Positions 59,117 to 59,503 of a DNA stretch of 59,503 bases are shown here, one piece after another. A program made the position numbers and the translations under genes. The notes under the pieces are model-generated. The model worked only from the letters and a program-made list of their open reading frames with translations, was not told the origin of the DNA and did no database searches. This DNA is from Bacteroidales bacterium. Its GTDB lineage: Bacteria; Bacteroidota; Bacteroidia; Bacteroidales; UBA932. Numbering within the stretch: the first letter of the stretch is position 1; each line of letters starts with the position of its first letter. The stretch spans positions 1 to 59,503 of the forward strand of contig JAEEQS010000011.1 in NCBI GenBank assembly GCA_016285455.1, in the 5' to 3' direction.

Positions 59117-59503
59117 ATGAAGATATTTTCCTTTAGAAAAAGTTTTGCTGTGGCTTTTGCCTCAGCGATGATGTTATTTGTGTTCTGCAGTTCTTCTTTT
59201 GCGCAGAACGGGGAGGACAGCCTAAGGTACCAAGCAGGGCCGAAGTTCGCGTCTTCAAATCCGGATTCGCTGGTGGTGAATGACTTCCTGTGGTGCAACA
59301 GGTATGTGATGCCGAACCAGACATACGCCAGGTTCTCGGACTTTGAGAGGCTGCCTATTGCAGCTCCGCTGAAGAACCATCTGAAGGCTAAATACAAGAT
59401 GTTCATCACCCAGCCGATAGACCACAAGCATCCCGAGAAGGGACTGTTCAAGCAGAGGGTGATAGTGGGCTTTGCAAACTTCAAGGCCCCTACCGTGATC
59501 ATC
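59117..59503 (+). CDS. S28/S37-type peptidase, N-terminal part (3' end outside window)
   Basis: The 129 codons here encode a signal peptide (SFAVAFASAMMLFVFCSSSFAQ) and the start of a Bacteroidales PS-10-type peptidase: FITQPIDHKHPEKGLFKQRV and GFANFKAPTVII. Family members remove tripeptides from protein N-termini in the periplasm. The catalytic serine region lies beyond the window. A copy of the 9-mer CTCAGCGAT lies in the signal peptide at 59161. Confidence 0.7.
   Translation, partial: MKIFSFRKSFAVAFASAMMLFVFCSSSFAQNGEDSLRYQAGPKFASSNPDSLVVNDFLWCNRYVMPNQTYARFSDFERLPIAAPLKNHLKAKYKMFITQPIDHKHPEKGLFKQRVIVGFANFKAPTVII

Overview
The window reads as a chromosomal segment of a Bacteroidales (Bacteroidota) bacterium. 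The reasons are the repeated TAnnTTTG -7 boxes, several with a TTG or TTTG about 20 nt upstream, the scarcity of Shine-Dalgarno sites, and family-typical genes: gldE plus a phosphopantetheinyl transferase, DUF4271-hemD-rnpA, DUF2723, fimbrillin-like and FISUMP-type lipoproteins, DUF5106 and an OlsF-like acyltransferase. Species cannot be named from the sequence alone.

Layout. 1-4.3 kb: a carbamoyl-phosphate/ornithine cluster (partial rocD, arcC, ornithine carbamoyltransferase, pyrI, pyrB). 4.4-12.7 kb: housekeeping genes (MATE transporter, rsgA, polyprenyl synthase, U32 peptidase, YbjQ, a RAYT transposase, recO, rdgB). 12.8-26.5 kb: S41 protease, a GH3/LuxE-like pair, a DUF2723 membrane glycosyltransferase-like protein, SUI1, DUF4271, a HemD-like protein with a histone-H1-like tail, an RnpA-YidD fusion, an OlsF-like fusion and uvrC. 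26.5-39.7 kb: an accessory region. 39.7-59.5 kb: an outer-membrane metalloprotease/barrel protein, Na/Pi cotransporter, DUF5106 thioredoxin-like lipoprotein, tRNA-Gln, tadA, groESL, gldE, a PPTase, C69 dipeptidase, ispE, a LolC/E-like permease, rbfA, tyrS, a hipBST toxin-antitoxin operon, a YeaQ-type protein and the start of an S28/S37-type peptidase.

The accessory region is the most unusual gene set. It holds two tandem versions of one module: a conserved upstream element, a tiny acidic peptide gene, one or more fimbrillin-like surface lipoproteins, and a membrane one-component regulator. The regulator combines an N-terminal lipobox, a kelch-like periplasmic propeller, one membrane helix and a cytoplasmic AraC-type DNA-binding domain. 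The second module is preceded by a second copy of the uvrC 3' end (62 bp identical, then abruptly diverged), so one module was added by recombination at uvrC. Two lipoproteins in module 1 share a 410-bp block with a single difference. I infer a self-regulated, duplicating surface-protein system in which the regulator senses a periplasmic or envelope cue and controls its own lipoprotein operon.

The most unusual DNA-level signal is the 9-mer ATCGCTGAG / CTCAGCGAT. I count 24 exact copies, against about 0.5 expected by chance. They lie on both strands, in four coding frames and once between genes. That pattern fits a genome-wide DNA signal (uptake sequence, recombination hotspot or similar) better than codon usage.
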